Shown here piece by piece: positions 11,670 through 23,349 of a DNA stretch of 64,000 bases. A program made the position numbers and the translations under genes. Position 1 is the stretch's first letter, and each line of letters begins with the position of its first letter. Origin of the DNA: Phymorhynchus buccinoides (taxonomy: Eukaryota; Mollusca; Gastropoda; Neogastropoda; Raphitomidae); NCBI GenBank assembly GCA_017654935.2, contig CM065713.1, positions 10,473,393-10,537,392 of the forward strand. The letters run 5' to 3'. The notes beneath the pieces were generated by a model. The model made no database searches. It worked only from the letters and a program-made list of their open reading frames with translations, and was not told the origin of the DNA.

Positions 11670-11880
11670 TGGTAGCAGTGATGCACCGAGGATCGAAAAA
11701 TGATAGGACAGACTGTCCTGAAACAAGAGGTCAATGTCCTGGCTCTTGCATAAATCAATAAGACGAAACATGCTAGTGTTAAACATGTAATCAGACGTTT
11801 GTCTAGTGACAGGGGAGAACACAATAGGACATTTTCAATGTTAATAGATCAGTGGCCTATGACCGGGGCCTTGGGACATC
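11670..11880. mobile_element. Dispersed element with CAGTGATG termini (short copy)
   Basis: It starts AGCAGTGATGCACCGAGGAT and ends in the complement-like CATCACTGT, with one AGGACAGACTGTCCT-type palindromic block and one AGGTCAATGTCCTGGCTCT unit inside. Its relatives at 29025-29380 and 46185-46530 carry five or six of those units. The mirror copy is at 63650-63865. No transposase is present. Confidence 0.6.
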
Positions 11881-11940
11881 ACTGTGGTAGAGATCACCAA
11901 AAGCCAACTACGGTAATCTCCAGGGCTGCACTCATTGCAG

Positions 11941-12100
11941 TACAGTGGAACCTCCCGTAAGACCTCCCATATAAGACCTACTTCTCTGAGACATTGCCCT
12001 TCTTTGTAACTATCAAAATGACCTCCCTTGTAAGACCCCTCCCTTATAAGATCTCATCTTGGACGATTTTTGAAGGTCTTATAAGAGAGGTTCCACTGTA
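11941..12100. mobile_element. TIR MITE, pogo/Tigger-like ends
   Basis: The ends are TACAGTGGAACCTCCC and its complement TTCCACTGTA, with the TA of each end fitting a TA target duplication. The inverted arms of about 30 bases carry the TTATAAGACC motif. The CAGTGGAACCTC start resembles pogo/Tigger ends. The mirror is at 63432-63591, and a larger relative is at 45044-45368. Confidence 0.8.
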
Positions 12101-12249
12101 CCAAGTACCTGCACGATCATCTCATATATAATTTTCTATTTCACTGTGTTGTAGAAAATCAACGGAGCTCTCACTGTACTGTAGACTTATGTCAGCCAGT
12201 AATAACGCTAAAAGGCTATTTATTGGGTTTTGTCTTTTGCTTTCCTCAG

Positions 12250-12426
12250 GTGTTCAAGGTCAACAAACCACCATAACCTTCACCCCCAGTAAGATCAGCC
12301 TCACTCCCACCACAATCACCATGGGAAACAGCATCACCATCAGATGCGATATCACCTCAACTGCGGGTGTGAAAAGCCTTATATTAATGCAGATCACCAA
12401 GATTTCGGGACAGGGTTCCGCTGACA
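12250..12426 (+). CDS. Exon 2 of Ig receptor: first half of Ig domain 1 (left copy)
   Basis: The acceptor is TTTGCTTTCCTCAG at 12236-12249 and the donor GTGAGT is at 12427. The exon is 177 bases, phase 1 at both ends. It encodes the end of the signal peptide and the first strands of a V-type Ig domain: QQTTITFTPSKISL, then GNSITIRCDI with the first domain cysteine at residue 48. Exon 3 completes the domain. Splitting one Ig domain over two exons is known for some V-type families. The exact mirror is 63106-63282. Confidence 0.85.
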
Positions 12427-13529
12427 GTGAGTTATCAACTTGTAAAATATGATGGTACATTATTGTAGGGGGAAAACCAGATTTTTTAGTCAGTGCACAG
12501 AAAACAGAATTGAGTTGTCTTGTCTAGTTTTTATTTTATAGCCATTCAAAGTTTGACATTCGAAATAGATCATTTGCAGAAATCGGACATAGAAGACAGA
12601 ATTTTGTCTCTTTGTTTCTATTGAACTGATTTAAAAAACAGTCAAATAAACGAACTCATTCAAAATTGTCTTTCATGTTGTGGATGCTGGTAGAATACAT
12701 AAAAATAGACATAAATATAGCCTAATTAGAAAATTAGTATTTTGGGGGTTGTTGACTACTTTGGGCTTTTGCTCAAAAACATTCTGAGCGACTTATGTCT
12801 GGTTTTCCCGTGCACCATCACAAATGTCTGAATGTGTCTACACAAACATCTATGTTTTGGTTTAAACAGCATTTTATTTTTTTGTTTAAACAGCACTTTT
12901 ATTTTCAAAGTCACATCTATGTTTTCCTTTATCAAAATGAACCTTGTCTCATCACATGGCTCTCTTTTGTTTCTGTCTGATTCTGTTTGTCTCATTCTCA
13001 GACATTGTGACAGTCTCTCTCTTGCTCTCTTGAAGTTGCTCTCTCTCCGTCATAGTCGCTCCATCTCTCGCACTATTGGAAAAAGTTTCTCAACATGATA
13101 AACTCGTAAAGCTGTTGGCGGGGGTGTTCAATCAAGTCGCCAACTCGCCATGGGCGACCTAGATTTCCTCCGGACTACTTCTTCTTGCAGGGTCAGTCAT
13201 CTGATAGGACTACCCCAACATGTTGGGTGGTCGGCAGTGACTAGATCCAGATCTATTACTCTGCGTCTTACTCGCCGATTCCCAGAAAAACGTCACACTT
13301 TGCTGCATGTGGCGTCATCTGTATGGCTTGGCTTAGTTACCGAAACGCAAAGAACAAGTGCCTGTGCGTTTCGTCTGTAAAGATAATCCATCTGTCTCTT
13401 TCCTCCTCCTCCCTCCCTCTTACCCCTGCGTTGCACATGAGTTTGTAATATCAGAGAGAGACAGACAGAAAGAGAGAGAGAGGAAATAGACGGCGAGAGC
13501 GGTGAGTGTGTTTGCTTTAGGTGTATAGT
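12427..13529. other. Intron 2, no gene recognised
   Basis: Single-copy-like intron DNA. A TTTAAACAGCATTTTATTTT-like stretch occurs twice around 12860-12905. Open frames here are short and have no domain signals. Confidence 0.5.
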
Positions 13530-13960
13530 GAGGACTTGACCGTGTTTGCATGCCAACGTTCTCAGGACCTGAGGCACACCTGAGGACTTGACCGTGTTTG
13601 CACGCCAACGTTCTCAGGACCTGAGGCACACCTGAGGACTTGACCGTGTTTGCACGCCAACGTTCTCAGGACCTGAAGCACACCTGAGGACTTGACCGTG
13701 TTTGCACGCCAACGTTCTCAGGACCTGAAGCACACCTGAGGACTTGACCGTGTTTGCACGCCAACGTTCTCAGGACCTGAAGCACACCTGAGGACTTGAC
13801 CGTGTTTGCACGCCAACGTTCTCAGGACCTGAAGCACACCTGAGGACTTGACCGTGTTTGCACGCCAACGTTCTCAGGACCTGAAGCACACCTGAGGACT
13901 TGACCGTGTTTGCACGCCAACGTTCTCAGGCCCTGAAGCACACCTGAGGACTTGCACCTT
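13530..13960. repeat. 52-bp tandem repeat, 8 copies
   Basis: The unit begins GAGGACTTGACCGTGTTTGC and repeats exactly every 52 bases (13530, 13582, 13634 and so on to 13894), with a partial ninth copy. Copies differ by single bases such as ATG/ACG and GAGGCAC/GAAGCAC, the variants being grouped at one end. The mirror array is at about 61575-62001 with the same number of copies. It lies in intron 2. Confidence 0.95.
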
Positions 13961-14239
13961 AGTCCTCAGAACGTTTTTGCTGAATTTGAGCTGAACATGA
14001 TGTCAAAGGGTATCTGACCAAGTTTGAGTCAAGTCCTCACTTTGTATGTAAAACAACAATTTCAGCATCAGTGTGTATGGCTTATTCTTACATATACACA
14101 CTTTTGCCAAGAAGACTCTGAACTGGACTTTTTATGCACTCCTGTTCATCACTCACCAGGAGGCCAGCTGCTTCAACTCTGCTGAGCATCTGGGTAGAAC
14201 TGTTGTCAGAAAACTATAAACACAGGTGCACTCTCCATT

Positions 14240-14512
14240 ATCCCTCTCTGTCTCAACATTTCTTTCTGTCTCTCTCTGTCTCAGTCTCTTTCTCTCTTTC
14301 TCTCTCTGTGTCTCTGTCTTTATTTTCTCTCTGTCTGTCTGTCTCTCTCTGTCTCTGTCTCAGTCTCTGTCTCTTTCTATCCTTCTCTCTTTGTGTCTCT
14401 GTCTTTCTTTTCTCTCTGTCTGTCTGTTTCTCTATCTTTGTTTTTGTCTCTCACTGTCCCTCTTTGACTCTCTCTCTTTGTGTATCTGTCTTTCTCTCTC
14501 TGTCTCTCTTTG

Positions 14513-14599
<87 letters not shown>

Positions 14600-14850
14600 G
14601 TGTGTTTATCTGTGTCTTTCTCTGTCTGAGTCTCTCTCTTCTTTTTCTCTGTCTCTCTCTTTCTCTCTCTCTTTTATTTCCCTCTCTTTCTCTCTATGTC
14701 TCTGTCATTGTCTGTCTTCCTCTCAGTCTCTGCCTCTCTCTTTCTGTGCCTTTGTCTGTCTCTCACTTTGTCTCTTTCTGTCTTCCTCTCTGTGTCCCTG
14801 TCTCTCTCTCTCTCTGTCTCTCTGTCTCTCCCTCTTTCTCTCCCTCTAGC
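14240..14850. repeat. CT-rich imperfect microsatellite
   Basis: About 600 bases of TCTCTGTCTCTTT-type sequence with a pure CT core at 14546-14590. It produces long Ser/Leu open frames in all plus frames, which are not genes. The mirror is at 60660-61290. Confidence 0.95.
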
Positions 14851-14859
14851 AATGAAAAT

Positions 14860-15840
14860 ATTATAAAACAATTTTCTGTTTTTCTTTATCATGCATTTAA
14901 GCTCAGAGATAGATAGATAAATTAGATGAATTGACCGATGCACAACCTTGACACACTAAGAAAGGTCAGCCAATGGGAAAACGTGATTTCATAAACACGC
15001 TTACCGCGTGCGAGAGCCATGCCCACCTTGGACAAGCTAGCATTGTCCAAGGCGCTGTACAGCAATGGTAAAGAGAGGCGTGTTGGTTATTTTCCTGAAT
15101 ATTTATGCGAAAATGGTTAAGAAATATACCCCGGGTTCATGCAATGCGGACACTTCATACCCAACACACACACACACACACACACGCACACACATTGTAC
15201 TTTGGAAATATAATATTTCATGAGAGGTTAATGTTTTGAGAGAGTCATGGAATCTAGGAAATTAACTCGGGGGTGGAGGGTCATGGGTGGAAAGAAACAA
15301 GGAAATTTGGAACAAAATGAAAAAATATTTTGATAAATTTGGCGCAAAAATGACCAAAGAAATTGCGGATCAGTAAGTCAAGGCAGGGAGGGAGGGGGTG
15401 TTCCAAGTGGCTGGTTTGGGAGTCTGATGCAAGCTTGATTTGAATGAAAACAAAGAAGCAATGACATGGCATTTCATTTTTCTCTCTTCTTTTCTTTCTT
15501 TTTCCCATTTTATTTTGAAAGAAGGGTGGGGGGTGTTCAGAACCCGATAAGCCCACTCCTAAGCCGTCTCTGAAAATTTTACGCCGCAATATACCCCAAT
15601 TAACTAGCATCAAAATCAAGAGGGGAAAAAGTCACACACAAACACATGTGTTCACAATTAAATGTGTAGACGCGCATGCGCGCGCACACAGTCACACACT
15701 CGCGGGTGCACACACACACATGCACTAGTGTACCCCTTATTTAAGGTCCACTAAGTTACACTAATGAAGTTTGTTATTTTCGTGAAGATTTTCGTGACAA
15801 TGGTTAGGAAATGCGCACGTGTTTCTTGCAATTCGGACAC
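14860..15840. other. Intron 2, no gene recognised
   Basis: A GGTTAAGAAAT/GGTTAGGAAAT sequence, followed by a short G/C-containing stretch and a CA run, occurs at about 15113-15190 and again at about 15800-15860. This suggests a diverged repeat. Nothing coding was recognised. Confidence 0.5.
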
Positions 15841-15854
15841 TTATGCCTTGAAAA

Positions 15855-16003
15855 TACACACACACAGAGACATACGCACACGCACATACACACGCGCACG
15901 CGCTTGCACGCACACACACACACACACCCACGCTCAACACCACCACCACCACCCACACCCACACAAATACTCACACACACGCGTGCGACGTACACGCACA
16001 CGC

Positions 16004-16042
<39 letters not shown>

Positions 16043-16126
16043 CTCTCTCTCTCTCTGGCGCCTAATATCTCAATCCTTGCGTAATAAAGTTTTTTCAAGT
16101 TATCTTATGTGCTTGCAAGCACACAT

Positions 16127-16162
<36 letters not shown>

Positions 16163-16197
16163 AACACTGACACGCATGTGCAGACACACACAGAGAC

Positions 16198-16276
<79 letters not shown>

Positions 16277-16480
16277 CTGGACCCTTTTAATGTCGTTAAC
16301 ACACACAAAGAGAGAGAGAGAGAGAGGGAGGGAGAGGGACACATACAGACAGAGAGACAAAGAAAGACAGAAACAGAGAGACAGACAGAGAGAGAGACAG
16401 AGAAAAAAATCCATGTGCACATACCAGAGAGAGATAGACAGACAAAGAGAGAGAGACAGAAAGCGATAGAAAGAAAGAGA
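15855..16480. repeat. CA, CAC and GA microsatellite cluster
   Basis: CA runs with CG variants (15855-16040), a CCA/CACC stretch, a second CA run (16130-16160), a pure GA run (16204-16268) and imperfect GA/GACA repeat to 16480. The mirror is at 59030-59660 with different run lengths. Confidence 0.95.
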
Positions 16481-16759
16481 GCGAGTGCATGTGGGCACAC
16501 CAAACATCCATAATTATGCTATCACATGTGCATGCACCACACACAAACACATTCGTGTCAAAGTCATGCTGGTACACAGCCTCTGAACAGTGGTTTAGCA
16601 AGCCTAAACGCCAACACACGTGCTTTTCTGCCCGTTTGTCCTGGGTTTAATAATAGACTGAACTAGGTCACGGGGGGGGGGGCGATCTCGGAGTTTCACA
16701 TCCGTCCATGTTTCCCCCCCTTCAAATGTGGCCATGGCCTTTTGAATAAACCATTCGCA

Positions 16760-17135
<376 letters not shown>

Positions 17136-17160
17136 GGACAGGCCCGACCTTCCAACTAAA

Positions 17161-18408
17161 TTGACATTTCTGAATTATAATATAGAGAATTTATGTAGCA
17201 AATTAAATGATGTAGCTTTTATGAATTATATTAACTCATTTTATTTTATTTGTCTTACCGAAACTTTTGTTGATTTATCATTCCACTTTAATGGTATTTT
17301 TCCTGATTATATCAAGTTCTGTGCACCGGCTAAAAGGTTTTCTTACTATGGCAGAAACTCTGGAGGCGTACTGCTACTGGTAAGGAAAAGCTTAGAACAG
17401 TATGTGAAAGAAATGAAGTTAACAGAGAGTGATAATTCTATTGCCATTAAGATAGATAAAAATGTGTTTAATGTTGACAAAGATGTTGTGCTTGTAGCAT
17501 GTTATATAGCCCCTGAAGGAGGAGTTATGTACAATGATAAAAATGTCAAAAATGGTGTTCTGTTATTAGAAGATAGTTTGTTGAATTGTGTAGAGGAAGA
17601 AGATGTGCATTTGCTTATTATGGGTGACCTTAATGCCAGAACGGGAGAGAATCAGACTGAAAATGAAATTATGTTTAACTACGATTCTATGGGTGATGAT
17701 GTTGATAACTGTACTGTTGCACGCTGTTCTAAAGACAAAGTTGTAAATCAGTTTGGAAAATCTTTATTGGATTTTTGTTTTTTGTTTGATTTGGTTATTG
17801 TGAATGGTTTTTGTAGTGGTGATAAAGATGGAGCTTATACGTTTATTTCCCCTAACGGATGTAGTGTTATTGATTATTTTCTTGTTCATGCTGATTTGTT
17901 GCCTTATTGTGACTTACGTGTGGGTAACAGTTTGTTTTCTTGGCATCTACCAGTAGAAATAACATGGAACAGAGTTGTTAATCAAGAGGGAGATTCGAAC
18001 TCAGGACAAACAAAGGAACAAAAAACTGTTAGTGAACAAAAAATTGTCTGGTCAGAAGAGAATGCAAATGCATACAAAAATGAACTGGAAAGTGACGATT
18101 TTAAAGTTAGTTTACAACAAGCTCTTCAGGCTCTGAGTGTAAATATTAATGAAAGTCTTGACAAGTTTGTTCACGCCTTGTGCGCAGCAGCTGCTTGTAT
18201 GGTGAGAACTGTTGGTCAATCCAAAAAGAAATGTGATGACTGGTTTGACGAAGAGTGTGAACGGAAGAAGAGAGAGGTCAAGCGGTTATTGAAACGAGTA
18301 CAAAGATGTAAAACTAAAAAGGATAAGGAAACAAAACATAAAGACTATGCAAAGTCAAGAAATGAATACAATATATTAAGATCAATAAAACAACTAGAGT
18401 TTGAATAA
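17161..18408 (+). pseudogene. LINE endonuclease region (left copy)
   Basis: 415 codons without an authentic start: the frame opens at TTG at 17161, just after the microsatellite. AP-endonuclease motifs run in order: NYNIENLCSKLNDVAF at the N-terminus, CLTETF (about residue 31), MGDLNARTG (about 154) and a terminal SWHLPVE (about 260). The usual SDH catalytic triplet is SWH, so the aspartate is lost. The rest, to residue 415, is a basic linker (ERKKREVKRLLKRVQ). The frame ends at a TAA at 18406-18408, beyond which the linker homology continues in the same frame (KTFWSVIRS), so the stop is a mutation. Confidence 0.85.
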
Positions 18409-18490
18409 AAAAGAATAAAAAAGCTAACTGATTCAATAAGTGACTCTAAGACGTTTTGGTCAGTGATAAGGTCTGTCAACAGAAAGAGTT

Positions 18491-20545
18491 ATGTTTATAA
18501 TGACATATCACTACACCAATGGCATGCACACCGACTTTGCATTCGAAGATGACAAAACACAAGATAATGAGAAAGATGAGTTTGTACCATTTTTTAATAA
18601 TGAAATAACACGAGAAGAGGTCATTGCTGGCATTAAACATTTAAAGACAGGAAAAAGTGCTGGCCCGGACAAAGTAATTGGAGAGATGTTAAAAAATTCG
18701 AATGATGCTATAATTGATTTTTTAGTTCAAATGTTTAATCAACTTTTTGATAGTGGGACCTTCCCTTTAGAATGGGCAAAATCGATTATTATTCCGATAT
18801 ACAAAAAAGGGAACACAAACAATCCTGACAACTACCGTGGCATTGCTCTCACTAGCATCCTTAGCAAAGTGTATACTCATATTCTAAACCGTAGATTAAC
18901 AAAATGGGCAGAGAATGAAGAGAAAATTATAGAAGAGCAAGCTGGTTTTAGATCCAAATATAGTACCATAGATTACATATTTACCCTATATGCTCTTGTG
19001 CAAAAGTATCTATTTAGTAATACAAAACTTTATGTTGCTTTCATAGACTTCCAGAAGGCTTTTGATTCTGTGAATCGAAATGCTCTATGGAATGTTCTTC
19101 GAAAAAGTGGTGTGAACGGAAAATTGTATTCTGCTGTCAAAGGTGTATACAATTCAGTGCTGGCCAGTGTGCGTGTGAAAAACGAATATACAGATTGCTT
19201 TGAATGTCCAAAAGGTGTTAAACAGGGATGTCTCTTAAGTACCCAACTATTTTCGTTTTTCATAAATGAATTGGCAATAGAGCTATCCAAAAAAGGCAAG
19301 CATGGTATCCAGTTGATATCTGGGGCTTTGGAGATATTCTTGTTACTTTTTGCCGACGATGTTATTCTTCTATCAGGAACAGTAGTAGGTTTACAGAACC
19401 AATTAAATGTTTTAAAAAATGAAGGTGATCGCTTGGGGTTAAAAGTCAATCTAAATAAAACAAACATTATGGTTTTTAGAATGGGTGGTCATATCTCATC
19501 ACATGAAAAGTGGTTTTATGGGAATACTGAAGTCAAAATTACTAATTCTTACAAGTATTTAGGTGTGATATTTTCAACTAAGCTTAGTATGACTTATGCA
19601 TGGGATGAGTCATGTAAGAAAGGGAAAAAAGGAGTCATAACTATTTTGAAAACAATGCGAAAATTGAATACTATTAACAATCGTTTATTTTGGAAAATGT
19701 TTGATGCACAAATAGAGCCACTACTGACATATGCGTCTGAAATATGGGGTTTACATACTAATACACAAATGGAAAAAGTACATACTTATGCCATGAAACG
19801 ATTTTTACAGGTACCCTTGCACTCATCTAACACTGTTCTTTATGGGGAAACGGGCAGATATCCCTTATACATTAGATCTTTTATGAAATGCATAAGATAC
19901 TGGTTGAAAATCTTGAAACTTCCACAGTCTCGTCTTTGTTGGCAAGCTTATGAAATGATGGTAAAACAACTCGATTATGGCAAAGAAAACTGGGCTTATC
20001 AAGTAAAGAAGGTATTGTCAGAACATGGTTTTGGATTTGTGTGGATGTTTCAGGAAGTAGGTAATGATAAACAATTCATTTTAGAATTTAAAGACAGACT
20101 CATTTGTTCATTCAGACAAAATTGGCATTCTGACATGGAAAGCAAGGATAAATATAGTTGGTTTTTCTCGTTTAAAAATGTGTTTCAATGTGAAAAATAT
20201 CTTAACGTCATTACTAACAAATGGCATAGACTTAATTACGCAAGATTCTGGTTAAGGACTCTGGGTTTTAATGCTAATAAAAGGTGGTTCCATCCTGAGG
20301 CGTCCACAGAATCACAATGCCCTATGTGTGAAGCAAGTACTGAGAACGAATCACATTTTTTATTTCAATGTAAAGCATATGAGACAGTTCGTAAGAAATG
20401 TATATTCTTTCAATTGCATATTGCTGGGAGTAATGACATTGTTTCTGCTCTTACATCAGAGGATGACTCTGTTATCAAATCTGTTGCAAAGTTTATTGCA
20501 GAAGCCTTGAAGATAAGGCAAAGGCATGCCAGCAATGATGATTGA
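18491..20545 (+). CDS. LINE reverse transcriptase and zinc motif (left copy)
   Basis: 684-residue open frame; the first ATG at 18491 is probably not the native start because it lies just after a frame change. Reverse transcriptase motifs run in order: TGKSAGPD, NPDNYRGIALTS, EEQAGFRSKYSTIDYIF, FIDFQKAFDSVNR, GVKQGCLLS (about residue 240), and the active-site FADDVILLS (about 287). The thumb follows with NSYKYLGVIFS and EPLLTYASEIWG. Near residue 610 is a CPMC...H....C zinc-binding motif. The RT core looks intact, but the upstream stop and frameshift and the lost endonuclease aspartate make the element inactive. The right copy differs at two residues (KKGNTNN/KKGDTNN and KYSWFF/KYSCFF). Confidence 0.9.
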   Translation: MFIMTYHYTNGMHTDFAFEDDKTQDNEKDEFVPFFNNEITREEVIAGIKHLKTGKSAGPDKVIGEMLKNSNDAIIDFLVQMFNQLFDSGTFPLEWAKSIIIPIYKKGNTNNPDNYRGIALTSILSKVYTHILNRRLTKWAENEEKIIEEQAGFRSKYSTIDYIFTLYALVQKYLFSNTKLYVAFIDFQKAFDSVNRNALWNVLRKSGVNGKLYSAVKGVYNSVLASVRVKNEYTDCFECPKGVKQGCLLSTQLFSFFINELAIELSKKGKHGIQLISGALEIFLLLFADDVILLSGTVVGLQNQLNVLKNEGDRLGLKVNLNKTNIMVFRMGGHISSHEKWFYGNTEVKITNSYKYLGVIFSTKLSMTYAWDESCKKGKKGVITILKTMRKLNTINNRLFWKMFDAQIEPLLTYASEIWGLHTNTQMEKVHTYAMKRFLQVPLHSSNTVLYGETGRYPLYIRSFMKCIRYWLKILKLPQSRLCWQAYEMMVKQLDYGKENWAYQVKKVLSEHGFGFVWMFQEVGNDKQFILEFKDRLICSFRQNWHSDMESKDKYSWFFSFKNVFQCEKYLNVITNKWHRLNYARFWLRTLGFNANKRWFHPEASTESQCPMCEASTENESHFLFQCKAYETVRKKCIFFQLHIAGSNDIVSALTSEDDSVIKSVAKFIAEALKIRQRHASNDD

Positions 20546-20739
20546 TTTATGTTGGCAACTCAGGATTATTTTGACGTATGGTTATAAGAAAGAGAGAGAG
20601 AGAGTGGGATAGAGGAAAGAAAGGGAGATACATACTTGGTATAAAATTGTAGTTGGATGGTCGAGTTATTTTCTTGATGCATGAATTCCTATATGAGTTT
20701 CTTAAACCTATTTTTGTGAACAAAAGTGAGTGAGTGAGT

Positions 20740-20741
20740 GC

Positions 20742-20816
<75 letters not shown>

Positions 20817-20835
20817 CATGTGTGTGTGTGTGTGA
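20740..20835. repeat. GT microsatellite in LINE 3' UTR
   Basis: A long GT run inside the 3' untranslated region of the LINE. The right-arm partner (54675-54755) has one interruption, so the two copies differ. Confidence 0.9.
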
Positions 20836-21104
20836 AGGGGGGGAGGGAGAGATAGAGAGGGAGAGAGGTAATGGAAGATAAGAAAGGGATGTTGTTTACA
20901 TGCTTATATAGACGAAGGATCTATGACATTTCATTTTTCATTTTTTCACTTTTTCATTTCTACAATTCATGTTTCATTCATGTTTTGATTGTTTTCTATG
21001 CTTGATTTGTTATTAAGTTGACATATTTTGTTTACCCCCTTGTCATGAGACCTTTTATGGTGATGACAATAAAACTGTCAAATTGTCAAATTGTCAAATT
21101 GTGT

Positions 21105-21181
21105 ATCTGTCTCTCTCTTTATCTTTCTGTCTCTGTTTCTCTCCATCTTTTTCTATTTCTCTCTCTCTCTCTCTCTTTCTC

Positions 21182-21260
<79 letters not shown>

Positions 21261-21268
21261 GTTTCTTC
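21105..21268. repeat. CT microsatellite
   Basis: It directly follows the TCAAATTG tail of the LINE, so the element is bracketed by CT repeats on both sides (16760-17135 and here). Confidence 0.95.
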
Positions 21269-21597
21269 CTATGTCTCAGTGTACCATAAAAAGAATGATA
21301 ACATAACAGCTAGGTGAGTATTTGATTTAAACGTTTGTTTGTTTTTCAGGAGGGAGAGAGAGATTGCAGATTTTTATTTGAATATGCTTGTTTTTTTTGT
21401 TTGTTTTTTATTTCGAGTGGAATCTAATGAAAACAGAAATGTGTCAAGTTTCTTGTGAGCATCAGACGGGCTGGTCACAGTTTTTGGGACTAGTTCATTT
21501 TTTATGGAGCTAGTCCATTGAACTGCCTGCCATGAAAAGATTTCAACACCCCTGCTGTTAGTGTTAATGTTATGCAAATTATAAACATTCTTTATTC

Positions 21598-22174
21598 TTA
21601 AAGGTGGACTCGAACGGATGAGTTTTTGCAAGAAACACGTCGAGATCACCAGAAAGACAGCCTTTTCAAGGATCGGAACACTCACTGCTCTGGTTTCTTA
21701 GAAATTAAACCGTCAAAACGGCGATTTTTCCTTGGCGGAGATGCCGGAGAGAGTAGCCATTTTGGATGGGGTGGGTGGAGGTCACTCATTGTGGTTGAAG
21801 CGTTTTCTTTTTTTGTAGTGCAGTAAAAAAAAAAAAAGAGGAGCTATTTCTTTTGTTGTGAGCGAAACTCCTTTAGATAAACTGTATAACATTAAAAATA
21901 AAAAAATAAAAAGGCTTGTATTGCAAAAAGTTCGTGCAAACGATTTGGTCTAAACACAGGCGACCATTCAAAAAGAGACGGCAAACGCCTTCTCTTTGGG
22001 TGAAAGAATTTGACTTCCAGCACCTCCGCCAAGGAGGAATCGCCTTTTTGACGGCTTGATTTCTGGGAAACCAGAGCAAAGTGAGTGTTGCGATCTCTGT
22101 AAAGGGTGTTTTCCTGCTGATCTGGACGTGTTATTCTTGCAAAAACTCATCCGTCAGGGTGCCCCTTTAACACA
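21598..22174. mobile_element. Foldback element with ~160-bp inverted arms
   Basis: 21598-21760 and 22010-22172 are diverged reverse complements. Shared landmarks include GATGAGTTTTTGCAAGAA near one end and CCTCCGCCAAGGAGGAATCG-type sequence near the other. The outer edges read TTAAAGG and CCTTTAA, consistent with a TTAA target duplication. The centre (about 21765-22005) is AT-rich and non-coding. The mirror is at 53346-53907. Confidence 0.7.
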
Positions 22175-22420
22175 ACAGAGGTGGAGGGGTATTACAAGGG
22201 TTTTATACACCCCACCCTCCCACCCCTTTAAAAAAACAAGAAGAGGGGAAACCTACCTTGTCAACACTTTGAATTTCATGTATTATGTACATAATTCCAT
22301 GCCAGAGTTATGGCTTATTCTCCCGGTGGAGGCCATCCATTTTACTTTTAATTATTATCAGCGTCTGGGGGGTTAAATTCCCAGACCCTTCTGCACAAAG
22401 CTGTTTCATGACTAGTGGGC

Positions 22421-22454
<34 letters not shown>

Positions 22455-22477
22455 ACACACTCACACACACACACACA

Positions 22478-22548
<71 letters not shown>

Positions 22549-22690
22549 TTAAAGTTCAAACAAAAAAACCTCTGAACCTTCTCTAAACTCTCTCTTTCGT
22601 TCTACCTTTGTATGTGTATCACAAACAGATTGGAAGAATAGACTGCCTAAAATCTTTATCCTTACATAGTAAAGTTTTCAGTTTTAGTTT

Positions 22691-22773
<83 letters not shown>
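22421..22773. repeat. CA run and CT run before exon 3
   Basis: CA with TCACAC interruptions (22421-22547), then single-copy DNA, then a pure CT run (22697-22773). The CT run ends about 30 bases before the exon 3 acceptor and forms part of its upstream pyrimidine tract. Confidence 0.95.
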
Positions 22774-22777
<4 letters not shown>

Positions 22778-22802
22778 TGTTTTTCTTTATCCAAACATAA
22801 AG

Positions 22803-23027
22803 CTCTGGTTAGTGCTTTGGTTGGCAACGCTGACGGAGTGGCTCAGCTTACTGACCAAAGTTTGACAAACGTCAGCGTTTCCGGGAGTCTGACCAGCAGA
22901 CCCATCAGCCTGACCCTGAACCAAGCAGGCTGCAACGATGGTGGGAGGTACCAGTGCTTTGCCCTCTACTTGGACAGTGGATTTACGCAATTCAACCTAG
23001 TAAAGGAAGCGGATCTGGAGTTGGAAG
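22803..23027 (+). CDS. Exon 3 of Ig receptor: second half of Ig domain 1 (left copy)
   Basis: Acceptor AG at 22801-22802 (CATAAAG, preceded by a TTTGTTTTTCTTTAT tract); donor GTGAGC at 23028. The exon is 225 bases, phase 1 to phase 1. It encodes LVSALVGNADGV and the later strands of the first Ig domain, ending in DGGRYQC, the D-x-G-x-Y-x-C signature with the second domain cysteine at residue 126. A third cysteine (residue 118, QAGC) precedes it. NVS at 97-99 is a potential N-glycosylation site. The mirror exon 52481-52705 gives the same protein. Confidence 0.9.
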
Positions 23028-23349
23028 GTGAGCTAGCTAGGCTTTGTATGGGATCCGAATTGTGGTTGTGGTTGACACTGTGTTGGGGTTGCGTTTTGTT
23101 GCTGTATTGTGTTGTGCTCTGTTCTATTTTTCTGTATTGCAGTGGTCGATGCTGTGTTGGGGTTGCGTTTTGTTGCTGTATTGTACTGTATTGTATTGTG
23201 CTCTGTTCTATTTTTCTGTATTGCGGTGTATTACTTTTGCTGTGTATGAGGGCACAATAATGCAATGTAGTGTGCTGCATTGCACTTTACATAACTGATT
23301 TTTACTCAACTTCTTCGTGCCGTACTGTACTATAAAGAACTGTACATTA

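Larger units (their letters stand above)
17137..21102 (+). mobile_element. Non-LTR retrotransposon with APE endonuclease, 5'-truncated (left copy)
   Basis: It comprises endonuclease, reverse transcriptase, C-terminal zinc motif and 3' untranslated region, and ends in three to four tandem TCAAATTG units (about 21076-21102). A microsatellite-like 3' tail of this kind is typical of LINEs that lack poly-A. No ORF1 is present, so the 5' end is truncated next to the CT run. A stop codon and a frameshift separate endonuclease from reverse transcriptase. The mirror copy with the same breaks is 54402-58344. The family is not certain; it is of the Jockey/I-group general type. Confidence 0.85.

Noticed and set aside
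12189..12249. ATG at 12189 as the start of the Ig receptor
   Set aside because: The stretch to 12249 includes a polypyrimidine tract and AG acceptor, and an upstream signal-peptide exon in the right phase exists at 3986.
14134..14916. 260-codon Ser/Leu-rich open frame
   Set aside because: Produced by a CT microsatellite; all three plus frames are open for the same reason.
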